This document shows positions 7,725 to 16,700 of a stretch of DNA of 64,000 bases, piece after piece. The stretch spans positions 372,001 through 436,000 of the forward strand of contig JABTTZ010000003.1 in the NCBI GenBank assembly GCA_015075625.1. The letters are read 5' to 3'. How positions within the stretch are numbered: position 1 is the stretch's first letter; every line of letters begins with the position of its first letter. Below the pieces are notes generated by a model that had not been told where the DNA came from, made no database searches, and saw nothing but the letters and a program-made list of their open reading frames with translations. The DNA comes from Anaerolineales bacterium. Lineage in GTDB: Bacteria; Chloroflexota; Anaerolineae; Aggregatilineales; UBA2796. The position numbers and the translations under genes are program-made.

Positions 7725-8615
7725 ATGCTGAGGTCTGTTCTCTCTATGCGCCGTGTGATTGTTAGTGTTCTCGCTGTTACCCTCTTTCTGGGGATTCTGA
7801 GTCGAACAACCGCCCAACCCCAAGTGACCGTCGCCACCCAATTTGACTTCATCCGCCAGGGGCATGTGGGGGTTGTTACCCTTAGTGGGGCGGATGTAGC
7901 GGGGGGAATCATCCTCACGCTGGATCGCGCCTACCCGTTTTTTCCCACCAGTACAGGGTTTGCCGCGCTGCTTGCCGTGCCGCTTGACCAAAAGCTGAGC
8001 AAAGAGTACCCGATGACCGTCACCGTCTACCTGACGAACGGCGAGACGATCACCTCGGAAAGCCTGCTGCGGGTCGAATCCGGCGAATACATCAGCGAGA
8101 AATCGTTTGTCCTGCCCAAAGATAAAGTCTATTTGCTTGATCTCGGAATTCAAACGAACGAGGATTACCGCCTAAGATCGATCTATGGGATGATCACGGC
8201 GGAAAAATTTTGGGAGGGACGCTTCAATGTCCCTCTCTCAACAACGACAACCTCGCCCTTTGGCAGCGTGCGGACATTCAATGACGGCACAGCACGCCGG
8301 CATACAGGGGTTGATTTCAGGGTGGGCGCTGGGGTGCCAATTGCGACGGCAGCAAGTGGGCGAGTTGTGTTTGCCCGCGCTCTTGATATTCACGGAAACA
8401 GCATCATCATCGATCACGGTTGGGGGGTATTCTCCTCCTACTCTCATCTGAGCGAGATGTACGTTGTGCCTGGACAGATTGTCTTGCAGGGGGAGATGAT
8501 CGGCTTGACGGGGAACACCGGACGCAGCACCGGCGCGCACCTTCACTGGGAAATTGCCGTGAATGGGCTTTGGGTTAGCCCGCTTGATTTTCTTCAGGTG
8601 ACACTCCCCAATTAA
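7725..8615 (+). CDS. Secreted M23-family metallopeptidase
   Basis: About 296 residues from ATG 7725; ATG 7746 is an equally good start and begins right at the signal peptide (RRVIVSVLAVTLFLGIL, cut near 'TTA-QPQ'). The C-terminal ~120 residues are an M23/LytM zinc endopeptidase: the zinc ligands are the His and Asp of 'HTGVDF' and the 'HLHW' motif, with 'GRVVFA', 'IDHG' and 'YSHLS' between. The family cleaves peptide cross-links in peptidoglycan or other cell-envelope material outside the membrane. The middle region resembles the beta-rich N-terminal domain of such proteins. No convincing ribosome-binding site precedes either start. A weak hairpin lies downstream. Confidence 0.88.
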   Translation: MLRSVLSMRRVIVSVLAVTLFLGILSRTTAQPQVTVATQFDFIRQGHVGVVTLSGADVAGGIILTLDRAYPFFPTSTGFAALLAVPLDQKLSKEYPMTVTVYLTNGETITSESLLRVESGEYISEKSFVLPKDKVYLLDLGIQTNEDYRLRSIYGMITAEKFWEGRFNVPLSTTTTSPFGSVRTFNDGTARRHTGVDFRVGAGVPIATAASGRVVFARALDIHGNSIIIDHGWGVFSSYSHLSEMYVVPGQIVLQGEMIGLTGNTGRSTGAHLHWEIAVNGLWVSPLDFLQVTLPN

Positions 8616-8622
8616 ACGGCGT

Positions 8623-8645
8623 GAGCTGAATACCGCCCTCAGCTC
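8623..8645 (+). terminator. Hairpin after the M23 gene
   Basis: Perfect 7-bp stem GAGCTGA/TCAGCTC with a 9-base loop, starting 8 bases after the stop codon. It is followed only by a loose T-rich stretch ('CTAATTTTAT'), so termination may be inefficient. Confidence 0.4.
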
Positions 8646-8745
8646 TCGGTCTAATTTTATCGATAGACGCAAGATTGATAAGAGCGGCAAAACTACTTCA
8701 AACTAGTTGCTAGTGATCGGTACGATAGGGGGCAGCACAGCTCGC

Positions 8746-9816
8746 ATGTTAACACCCATCCCAATCACCGTCCTTTCGGGCTTCCTCGGCGCGGGGAAAA
8801 CAACCCTCCTGAACCGCATCCTGAACGCCGATCACGGGCTGCGGATCGCCGTCCTCGTCAACGATTTTGGGGCGATCAACATTGATGCTCAGCTTGTTGT
8901 GGGGGTCAGCGATGGCGAGATGGTCAATCTTGCCAATGGCTGCATTTGCTGCACCATTCGGGATGATCTACTGCGGGAAGTATTACGCCTGCTGGATTTG
9001 CCAATACCTCCCGAATACATCATCGTGGAGACAAGCGGCGTCTCCGACCCGCTTTCTGTGGCGCAGACCTTTCAGCTTCCGGCGCTGCGGGAGCGCTTAT
9101 TCCTCGACAGCATCATCGCTGTGATGGACGCTGAACAGTTCAGCGAACTAAAAGGTAAAAATGCTCTACTCGCCTATGAGCAGCTCACCGTTGCCGACAT
9201 TATCGTGATCAATAAGGTTGATTTGGTAACGCCGGAAACGCTGAAAACGATCCGCCGCGAATGGCTTTATCCCCAAGCGCGGGTGTTGGAGGCAGTTCAG
9301 GGCGCTGTGCCGCTCTCGCTGCTCTTGGGCGTTGGGGCGTTTGATCCCGAACGCCACGTTGGGCGGCGGGCAAAAGATGTTCATATTCACGAGGTAGGCG
9401 CAGCGGTGGATCATGATCACGAGGCGGATCATCTTGATCATCCCGATCACACCGAGGTTTTTGAGTCGTGGAGTTGGCGCTGTACAGAGCCGCTTTCGCT
9501 AAAAGCGCTGGAAAAAGCGACGAAAACGCTCCCGCCGAGCATCTACCGAGCGAAGGGCATCCTTTGGCTGGAGGATGCGCCGGAGACACAAGCGCTGCTG
9601 CATGTGGTGGGGACGCGAGTCTCGTTGGTTACGGGACGCCCCTGGGGGAAGGAAACGCCCGCCTCGCAGATCGTGGTGATCGGGTCGCCGGGGGCGTTCA
9701 GCGCGGAGAGTCTGACCGAGCGCTTCGAGAAAACCCGCGCCTCGCGCCAGCCGCAATCCCTAGCAAAGATGATCCTCGGCGGGGCGGTGACATGGCTGCG
9801 GGGGAAGGATTCATAA
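8746..9816 (+). CDS. CobW/G3E-family GTPase with His-rich metal-binding insert
   Basis: 356 residues from ATG 8746; a TTG at 8707 is an alternative. Walker A is 'GFLGAGKTTLL', the metal-binding CxCC motif is 'GCICCTIRDD', then 'ETSGVSDP' and 'NKVDLV' of the G3E GTPases. After the GTPase domain comes a histidine/aspartate-rich stretch ('DHDHEADHLDHPDH'), then the CobW_C domain near residue 245-340. These proteins are metallochaperones that load zinc, cobalt or nickel into client enzymes using GTP. The His-rich insert suggests zinc or another transition metal. No Zur box or neighbouring metal transporter was seen, so the client is unknown. The stop codon overlaps the left end of a palindromic repeat. 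Confidence 0.9.
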   Translation: MLTPIPITVLSGFLGAGKTTLLNRILNADHGLRIAVLVNDFGAINIDAQLVVGVSDGEMVNLANGCICCTIRDDLLREVLRLLDLPIPPEYIIVETSGVSDPLSVAQTFQLPALRERLFLDSIIAVMDAEQFSELKGKNALLAYEQLTVADIIVINKVDLVTPETLKTIRREWLYPQARVLEAVQGAVPLSLLLGVGAFDPERHVGRRAKDVHIHEVGAAVDHDHEADHLDHPDHTEVFESWSWRCTEPLSLKALEKATKTLPPSIYRAKGILWLEDAPETQALLHVVGTRVSLVTGRPWGKETPASQIVVIGSPGAFSAESLTERFEKTRASRQPQSLAKMILGGAVTWLRGKDS

Positions 9817-9964
9817 GAGGGCGCGGAACACGCCCGCCGCGAAAGCAGCGGGCTAAACATAACCGCCCCTACGGGGCTTGGAAGGCAAACGCGGTACCTG
9901 TCTTTGATTTTTAGCCCCAACGGGGTGATCATTTCTAGTGCGGTGGCTTCAGCCCCGCGCTCTT
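9815..9964. repeat. MITE-like palindromic element
   Basis: Imperfect terminal inverted repeats (AAGAGGGCGCGG at 9815-9826, CCGCGCTCTT at 9955-9964) enclose ~130 bases with several small palindromes (GCCCCTACGGGGC, CCCCAACGGGG). The part at ~9830-9886 ('CCGCCGCGAAAG', 'CGGGGCTTGGAA') is shared with 41998-42040. The left end supplies the stop codon of the CobW gene. No ORF inside. 9965-10128 otherwise holds only a possible TAAAAT box near 10070. Confidence 0.5.
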
Positions 9965-10128
9965 CTCCCCCAGTAAACTGTTCTATATGCCGCAACGAGA
10001 AAACCCTGCTTTCAACCTGGCGCTTCAGTGCCGGGGAATGCCGCACGCCACGATCACCGTATACAGGGTAAAATAGAGCCATCATGAGGCGCTAATTTAT
10101 TCGGATTCTACAGGATTCACCCTGCGAT

Positions 10129-12051
10129 TTGAAATACCAGCAGTCCCTCTTACCCATCGTCCTAATCACTCTTTTGGCGGTTTTTCTACGCCTTCAGAAT
10201 CTCGGCGCGGTTGAACACAACGTTGATCACGCTTACCCAATCTCGCAAGCGCTGCACAGCCTAGAACAAGGGGTATTTCCGATCACCGCACAGGGGACAT
10301 CCGTCCTCTTTGCCAACCCGCCTCTGACGGGCTACCTTTTTCTCGTCCCCTTGAGCCTGAGCCGCTCTCCCTACGGCGTGTACCTTTTTGTGATCGCCCT
10401 GAACACGCTGGCTGTGCCGCTGAGTTATGTAACGGCGCGGCGCTTGCTGCCACGAGGGGATGGGTTCGCGCTGATTGTCGCCTTCTTGGTGGCGGTTAAC
10501 CCTTGGGTGGTCGAGTATTCGCGAACAACATGGGTACAGTGTTTGCTCCCCTTTGGGGTGATGCTCGTCTTTTGGCTGTTTGTGCCGCTTTGGTTGGGAG
10601 AAGCGCCCCATCCCCGGCGGCGCTTTCTATTCGGCTGCGCGGGGCTGGCGGCGCTGAGCCAAACCTATCTGTTGGCATTCGCCCTAATCGCCCCTGTCGC
10701 CTTGCTCTGCCTAGTACACCACCGGCGGATTACCGTCCGAACCGCGTTTATTGGGGCGCTGATGGTGATTATTCCAGGGGTGATCTATGGGGCGGGGTTG
10801 ATCGCTGATGGGGAAAACACGCTCAACCGCATCCGTGACTTTGGCGGGGACGGGCTGCGCTTTCGTACAGAGGCATGGGCGCACCTTGCCCGCCTAACAA
10901 CAGGGTGGGAATATGCCGCCACACGCGGATTGGATGCTCCCGCCGGACGCGCCGACGCCGTGACGCGCTTCAATTTGGGGGAGCTTGCCAACGGGGTAGG
11001 GATTGCCCTCATGGTGATCGGCGCGGCTGCCTATCTCCGCAGCGGGCGAAGGGATTTTAGCCAAACGGGAATCCTCGTTGTTTGGGGGGGGCTGCTGCCT
11101 CTGCTTATGACGGCGGTCTCCCGCCCCGTCCATCCTTTTTACCTTCTACTGACTCTTCCGGTAGGGACGATCCTCGCCGTGCGGGGGATGCACACTCTTT
11201 ATGAGGGCGCAGCGCGATTCAAGATGGGGAGGGCGACAGCGTTTGCCGGATTAGCAGCGTTGACGTGGTTCGGCGTCCTCTCTGGGGTGAACGTGGTGCG
11301 TTATGCCGAGGAAACACTGATCACGCCGGGCGTTGATGGGTTCAACGCTTTGCCCCTTCAAGACGGCGTGGCGCTGGCGGCACACTTTGCCCCCCTTTTG
11401 GGGGAGGTGGGGACGATTCACGTGAAGGCAGATGGGCGAATGATGGAAAGTTTCGCCGGACGGACATTTTGGCTTGATCCCGATGTCGATACGGCACGGG
11501 GGACAACCATCGCCGCTGATGGGACGCTTTACCTTCTTTGGCGAGGGGAGGGGCACCCTCCACCGGACTTGACGATTCCTGATGAGACTGCCAGTTATGT
11601 ACTATCCGATGGGGAGGCGATAGACGCCTACCGCGTGGGGTGGTCGCCGCCACCCTCCATAGAGCAGTGGCAGGGCATATCCAGCGACGGGGGGCTGATC
11701 CCGGTTTGGGCAAAGGCAAGTACGCTGCTGGCGGGGCAAGCGGGCGAGGTGGCGATGGTCTGGGCAGTGGTGAGCCTTCCTCCAGAGCGGGCAGCGTACC
11801 TTTACTCACCCTTTGTCCATCTTTATGATGGGGAGGGAAAGCGGGTTCTGATTGCCGACGGCGCAGTGACGCCCGGAGCGCTCTGGCGGGTGGGCGATCT
11901 TCAGTACAAACGGCTGACCTTTGCAATTCCAGCCGAGGCAGCGCCACCGTTTCGCCTTATGATGGGACACTACGACGGCGTTCACGGGCGCAGCCTGATC
12001 TTGCGCTTTCCCGATGGGCGTGAGGACGCCGTGATTGCGATCAAGCCTTAA
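10129..12051 (+). CDS. GT39/PMT-like membrane glycosyltransferase
   Basis: 640 residues. Multiple hydrophobic segments fill residues 5-400 (first at 6-22), and 'VEHNVDHAYP' after the first membrane helix sits where PMT-family enzymes keep their acidic catalytic/metal site. Two other blocks typical of this superfamily are seen: 'NPPLTGYLF' and 'NPWVVEYSRTTW'. The C-terminal ~230 residues form a soluble, probably extracytoplasmic beta-rich domain. The family transfers sugars from polyprenyl-phosphate donors to proteins or lipids across the membrane; acceptor unknown. The start is TTG at 10129 without a clear ribosome-binding site; no in-frame ATG lies upstream before a stop, so this start is tentative. 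Confidence 0.75.
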   Translation: MKYQQSLLPIVLITLLAVFLRLQNLGAVEHNVDHAYPISQALHSLEQGVFPITAQGTSVLFANPPLTGYLFLVPLSLSRSPYGVYLFVIALNTLAVPLSYVTARRLLPRGDGFALIVAFLVAVNPWVVEYSRTTWVQCLLPFGVMLVFWLFVPLWLGEAPHPRRRFLFGCAGLAALSQTYLLAFALIAPVALLCLVHHRRITVRTAFIGALMVIIPGVIYGAGLIADGENTLNRIRDFGGDGLRFRTEAWAHLARLTTGWEYAATRGLDAPAGRADAVTRFNLGELANGVGIALMVIGAAAYLRSGRRDFSQTGILVVWGGLLPLLMTAVSRPVHPFYLLLTLPVGTILAVRGMHTLYEGAARFKMGRATAFAGLAALTWFGVLSGVNVVRYAEETLITPGVDGFNALPLQDGVALAAHFAPLLGEVGTIHVKADGRMMESFAGRTFWLDPDVDTARGTTIAADGTLYLLWRGEGHPPPDLTIPDETASYVLSDGEAIDAYRVGWSPPPSIEQWQGISSDGGLIPVWAKASTLLAGQAGEVAMVWAVVSLPPERAAYLYSPFVHLYDGEGKRVLIADGAVTPGALWRVGDLQYKRLTFAIPAEAAPPFRLMMGHYDGVHGRSLILRFPDGREDAVIAIKP

Positions 12052-12110
12052 CCCCGCTCCGCAGCGCTGAGCGGGTCTAGTCGTCCACCACCATGATTTC
12101 TAAAAGACCC

Positions 12111-12227
12111 CCCTTCAAAGACGTGATTCCCCCTTCTCCCGCAGGGGGAGCGGGTACACGCCGAAGGCGGGTCGCCGGGGGATGAGGGCTGTCTCTTTCT
12201 ATAGTTACCTTCATGGCGGATTAATAG
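12111..12227. repeat. Partial copy of dispersed repeat (right half)
   Basis: The right part 'GATGAGGGCTGTCTCTTTCT' and the following 'GTTACCTTCATGGCGG' closely match the right ends of the copies at 35534-35672 and 38158-38298. The left part ('CCCTTCAAAGACGTGATTCC') matches 25950-25970. It ends six bases from the stop of the minus-strand response regulator. Confidence 0.6.
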
Positions 12228-12232
12228 GATGA

Positions 12233-12616
12233 TCAGGGCGTGATCAGGGAAAAGAGCGAGACGACGCCGATGATTTCATCGGTGGAAAAGGGCTTCACCA
12301 AGTAAGCGTCTACGTGGAGGTTTTTCGCCGCTTTGCCGTGCGCTTCTGTTGCCGAAATGACGATCACGGGGACTTGCCCCAACACGGGATCAGCGTCCAA
12401 CCATGCGGCAACGCCCCATCCATCAATGTTAGGCATGTTCAGATCAAGCAAAATCATGGCAGGCAGTTTGCGAGCATCACGCGCCAACGACAGGTATTGA
12501 ATCACAGCGCGACCATCAGCAAACGAGTTCACCTCAAAGCCTTCCTCGGTGAGGACAATTTCCAACAATTCGCGGAGCAGTTCATCATCCTCGGCAATCA
12601 CAATATGTTTACGCAT
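12233..12616 (-). CDS. Single-domain response regulator
   Basis: 127 residues, a stand-alone CheY-like receiver with no output domain. Phospho-acceptor D58 lies in 'LLDLNMPNIDG', the acidic pocket in 'IAEDDELL', threonine in 'ISATE' and lysine in 'VKPF'. It starts 9 bases after the stop of the upstream kinase-like gene and is third in the minus-strand operon 18438-12233. It probably relays phosphorylation by protein interaction; its histidine kinase is not identifiable from context. Confidence 0.9.
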   Translation of the reverse strand: MRKHIVIAEDDELLRELLEIVLTEEGFEVNSFADGRAVIQYLSLARDARKLPAMILLDLNMPNIDGWGVAAWLDADPVLGQVPVIVISATEAHGKAAKNLHVDAYLVKPFSTDEIIGVVSLFSLITP

Positions 12617-12625
12617 GACACCCCC

Positions 12626-13753
12626 TCACGGTATTGCCCGTAAGTTTAACATTTCATTGATTTTATTCAGCAAGCGGCGCAATTCTGCCTCCAGCGTATC
12701 GGTGATTCCCTCGGCAATGGCTGCCTCACGCAGCATCTCACGGGCATCCCGAATAGCATCTTGCCCCTCGCGGAGTTTTGTCAGCCCCTCGCGGAGATTG
12801 GCGCGGATGGGCTTGAGCGGGTCGTTATCGGAAAGGGCGTTCCAGCCGAATTCCTTTGCGGCACGATTCCAGCCGCTGAGAAAATCCTCGATGGTGGCAA
12901 TGCCCCGCCGCGCCCCGCGCTGAAGGAGGTCTTGAATGGCGGGGCTGAGGGTTGGCTCAACGGCAAAATCCAACTGACTGATGTCGTTGTAGCGGCTCTC
13001 TACGCCGGCTTGGTCGGCGGGCTGAGGGAGCAGCGCCCCTTTGCGCGGGGACAGTCCGGTGAAAATAGGGTAAAGGACGCCCACACAAAGGTTGGTTAGG
13101 TCGGCTGCCACCTGCTGTGCTAAGACGGTTGGGCTGCTCTCGATGAGGCGAGAACTGTTCCAATCAATGATCATCAAGCGCCGCCCATCCCAATAGACGT
13201 GTTCCAGTTTGTGATCAAGGTAGACAATCCGCTGGCGGTGCGCTTCACGCAGGACGCCAGCAAATTGATAGGCGAGATCAAGCCCTTCCTCGGTGGGCAA
13301 GCGCCACCGTGTGCCCGGGGCGTTCGGCTTCATGAGGTAAAGCAGGCTCTCTGTGCGGGGTAGTTGTTCGAGGGCGAGGTAAGGACGCCAACCCTTTCCG
13401 GCATATTTGAACGCCCCCTGACGAAAGAGATCGACATTCAGCCCAAAGGATTCGATCTGCCCGCCACGTGGGAGGTCGTCGGGGGCGTCGAGGTAGCCGC
13501 AATCGAGCAAGCGGACAACCGAAGGGGAAACCGCCATGCGGACGAGCAGGTCTGCCTCGTTGATGAACGCCATCGCCTCCATGCGCGGCTGCCCATCGGC
13601 AATGGCGTGTTCGGCACGCATCACTTTGAAGGCGACGATCCGCGAGTCACGCTTATCGACGGCATCATAGACCCGCGCATAGTGACCCGGCGCAAAGGTG
13701 TCAATCGTGTTTCCGAGAGCGTAGACGGTAGTCAGCAGCGGCACAAGATTCAT
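12626..13753 (-). CDS. Serine/threonine kinase-like protein with variant catalytic loop
   Basis: 375 residues, soluble. Residues ~15-290 follow the protein-kinase fold: a short glycine-loop-like start, lysine K43 in 'VAFKVMR', and a variant catalytic loop 'IVYLDHKLEHVYWDG' in which D180 occupies the HRD aspartate position, 'KLEH' stands for KPEN and 'IIDWNSS' (D197) for DFG. The last ~70 residues form a charged coiled coil. The acidic and lysine residues needed for phosphotransfer are kept, so activity is possible. It follows the giant kinase-like gene by 8 bases and precedes a response regulator, linking Hanks-type and two-component signalling in one transcript. Substrate unknown. Confidence 0.78.
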   Translation of the reverse strand: MNLVPLLTTVYALGNTIDTFAPGHYARVYDAVDKRDSRIVAFKVMRAEHAIADGQPRMEAMAFINEADLLVRMAVSPSVVRLLDCGYLDAPDDLPRGGQIESFGLNVDLFRQGAFKYAGKGWRPYLALEQLPRTESLLYLMKPNAPGTRWRLPTEEGLDLAYQFAGVLREAHRQRIVYLDHKLEHVYWDGRRLMIIDWNSSRLIESSPTVLAQQVAADLTNLCVGVLYPIFTGLSPRKGALLPQPADQAGVESRYNDISQLDFAVEPTLSPAIQDLLQRGARRGIATIEDFLSGWNRAAKEFGWNALSDNDPLKPIRANLREGLTKLREGQDAIRDAREMLREAAIAEGITDTLEAELRRLLNKINEMLNLRAIP

Positions 13754-13761
13754 CCCTTCCC

Positions 13762-16700
13762 TTAGGGTGTGAGGGGGGCGTTGATCTGAACGCGAATCGT
13801 CTTGACTTCCACCACAACGCCGCCCGTCGCTACATAGAGGTAGATGTTCAAGGGGACGTTGGGCGGGAAAATGGCTGTGGATTGCCCTAAAAGCTGCCCA
13901 TCAAGGTAGAGCGAAAGGGTTCTATCGGCGTTCCGTTCGATGCTAAAGGAGATTGAGCCGTTGTTGGCGGGAAGCTGTGTCTTGCGCAGGAAACGGGCGT
14001 TCAGGCTGATCCCCATATCCAAAATCCCTTCCTGAACAAGCCGCGCCTCCACAGACGCCCGCTGCCCTTGCAGCGATTCAAAACCGCCGCCGAAATAGAC
14101 CAAGCCATTAGCGACAAGGTTTTTGTCGTAGGTCAGCAGTTCCATCGAGATATCCAGCCGTTTGATGTACTGTGCCGCCTCCGTGCCAATCAGTGGGGTG
14201 AGCAGGTCGGGTCCGATGCGGATGAGGGGGGCGCGTCCGCCGCGTACTTCGGGGCTGCCGATCAACCATTTTCCATCGCGCTCATAAAACCAGCCGGTGT
14301 CCCACGTCCGCGCAGAGGGCGAGAGTTCGCTTAGTTTAGGGAGCAGATCGTAGACGCCGCTTGACGCATCGGGCGGGATGGTGGGAAGGATCACCCCCGG
14401 GAGGGTGGGGGCGGGTGATCCGGCAATTCCGGCGACGAGAGTTGGCGGCAGGCTAGGGGTGACCATCGCCATGACCGTTGAGATCGAGACGAGTTCGCCC
14501 GTTGGGATGGGTGTTCCACGTGTTGGGGTGGGGACGGGCTGTTCGCTCGTGGCGCTTGGGGGGATGGGGGAGGCAACCAGCGGGAGTGGTGTTTCGCTGG
14601 GGAGGGGGGTATTTTGGGGAAAGAGCGTGTTTGTTGGCGCTGGCACGGCGTCGCTGGGTGTGGTAGGGACAAACCCTAGCGCACCATCCCGCGTCAAGAG
14701 GATTGCCGTTGGGGTCTGATCCCCTAATTCCCCGCTTCGGTTTTGGCTGGCGGCGAAGGCGGCAAGGACTGCACCAATGGCGACTAAGACGCCGATAATC
14801 AAGATGGGGGGCAGCCCCCGCCGCGAGGGGCGACGCTCCCGGCGGCGTTCTTCCACGCGGAGAAACGCCTCCGGCTCAGAGACACCCTTAGCAGAAGAAG
14901 CACCGCGTGCTGGCGGCGGGGGCTGGCTGATCGGTGTGCTGGTAGATCGTCCCTCGCGCCCCCGTTTTTCCGCTGCGGCGGGGCTAGCAGCGGTGGGCGT
15001 GACGGATGCCTCTGCGGTGGTGGGCTGCGCTGGACTAGGAACGGTGAAGGGGACGCGCTCCATCTCGCGGCTTGCCCGCGCCTCGCGCCGCGCCCGCCGG
15101 GAGCGATCCGAGAGAAAATCGGGGACAGCGAAGTCCCCTTCTGGGGTTTCAATGCGCTCTGCCCGTTCAAGGCGATCAGGGCGTCCGCGCCGTTCGGGGC
15201 GCTCTGTCACTGGGGGTTCGATGGTCGGTTCGATAATCACTGGCGGCGGGGGTTCGGGTTCGGGGTCGGGCGTTGCCTCAGCAACCTCCCGCCAATGGCG
15301 GAAAATGGGCAGGGCAGGCTGGCGGGCAATGAACAGGGAGGCAAAATAGCCTTCCATGAGGCGCAGTTTATCCTCACGAAACAGGTTTGGGGCGGTGTAC
15401 GCCTCAACCATACCCTTATAGGTTTCCCCCCATTGGCGAAGCTGGGCGGTATAGCCCTCACCGAGATCACGGCGGGTGAGGTCAACAATTTTTTGGTGAG
15501 CCTCTAAGACGGCAGGGTTAGGGGCATCGGCGGGCATGAGCGCCTCTTGTTCGATCACGCGCCGTGCGCCCGCCGCGATCTCGGCTGAATCGGCAAGGGT
15601 TTGCAGCCACCCTCGGAAGGGGCTGAGGTCTTTGTTCAAAAAGCCCTGAGCCATGTTCACGCGCTCAATGGCGGCATCAATCAATTGTTTGGCGGGGCGA
15701 AATTCGCCATCTTGCCAGCGGCGGAGGGCATCTTCCAAGCCGCGAATCGCCTGATCGAGTGCTTCCAATTGGGCGACGGCGAGGGGGGCGCGGACTGCCT
15801 GCCGTGCGGCGACAACCTGATCGACGCGGCGCACCTCGTTGATTGCCCGCACCGCGTCAAGGATCAACTGACGGCGGACGATGCTTTCTTCCAACATCTG
15901 GTAAGCGGGGTGCAAGCGGTAAGGGGCAAAGGTTTTGGCAGCGGCATCTTTCCAAATTTCGGCGTTTTCAAAATCTTCCCCGCCAATGGCGACCATCCCG
16001 CGCAAGATGTAATCGAAGAACAACAAGCGGACGCCAGCGGCGCTCGTCTCACGGAGGGGATCAATAACGCCTTTGCCCATCGCCTTGAGGTAAATGCTCA
16101 TATTGGGCATTTGGGCGGCAAAGGTGCTGCGAATTTGTTCTTCTTCTGGGAGGAACAGGGCGATAATCCGGCGCTGTGTCGCTTCAATATGGGCGGTAGA
16201 TGAACTACCTTCGCGCTCTAACCAGCGATCCAGCACCTCGCTGAGGCTGACCAAGCGGCGTGCTGCCAAGCGTTCCGCCTCGCTTTGTGCGGCATCTGCT
16301 GCCCGTTTGCCCGCTTGGAGAGCGTCCGCCGTCTTGCCGCGATCCCACGCTTCCCAGCCTTCCGCCAGCGCCTTCCCAAGTACGGCGTTGGGGCTGAGCG
16401 CTTCGGCGTGCGGGATTTCATCAATGCCCCGCTGATAGTCCTCGAACCACGCCCCAAGTGCCGGATTCAGCGCCCGAACGCCCTCGCCCGCCACCCGACA
16501 GGCGTCTAGCGCTGGACGCTTGCCCCCGAGGGCAAGGGCATCTACCAAACGCCCCCACGCTGCCAGCGCTGAATCGAGTCCTTTTAAGAGGGGCTGAAAG
16601 GTGCTGTCTCGGACATCACCACTGTAGGGGGTAAGAACCGTCCGCGCTCGCTCTAGATAGTCCCCGATTCCATCGATAGCCTCAGCAGGGGCATAGGTGC

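Noticed and set aside
15601-16203. 200-codon plus-strand ORF, with several others in 14000-18500
   Set aside because: All antisense to the 1558-residue kinase-like gene; no start signals or family motifs.
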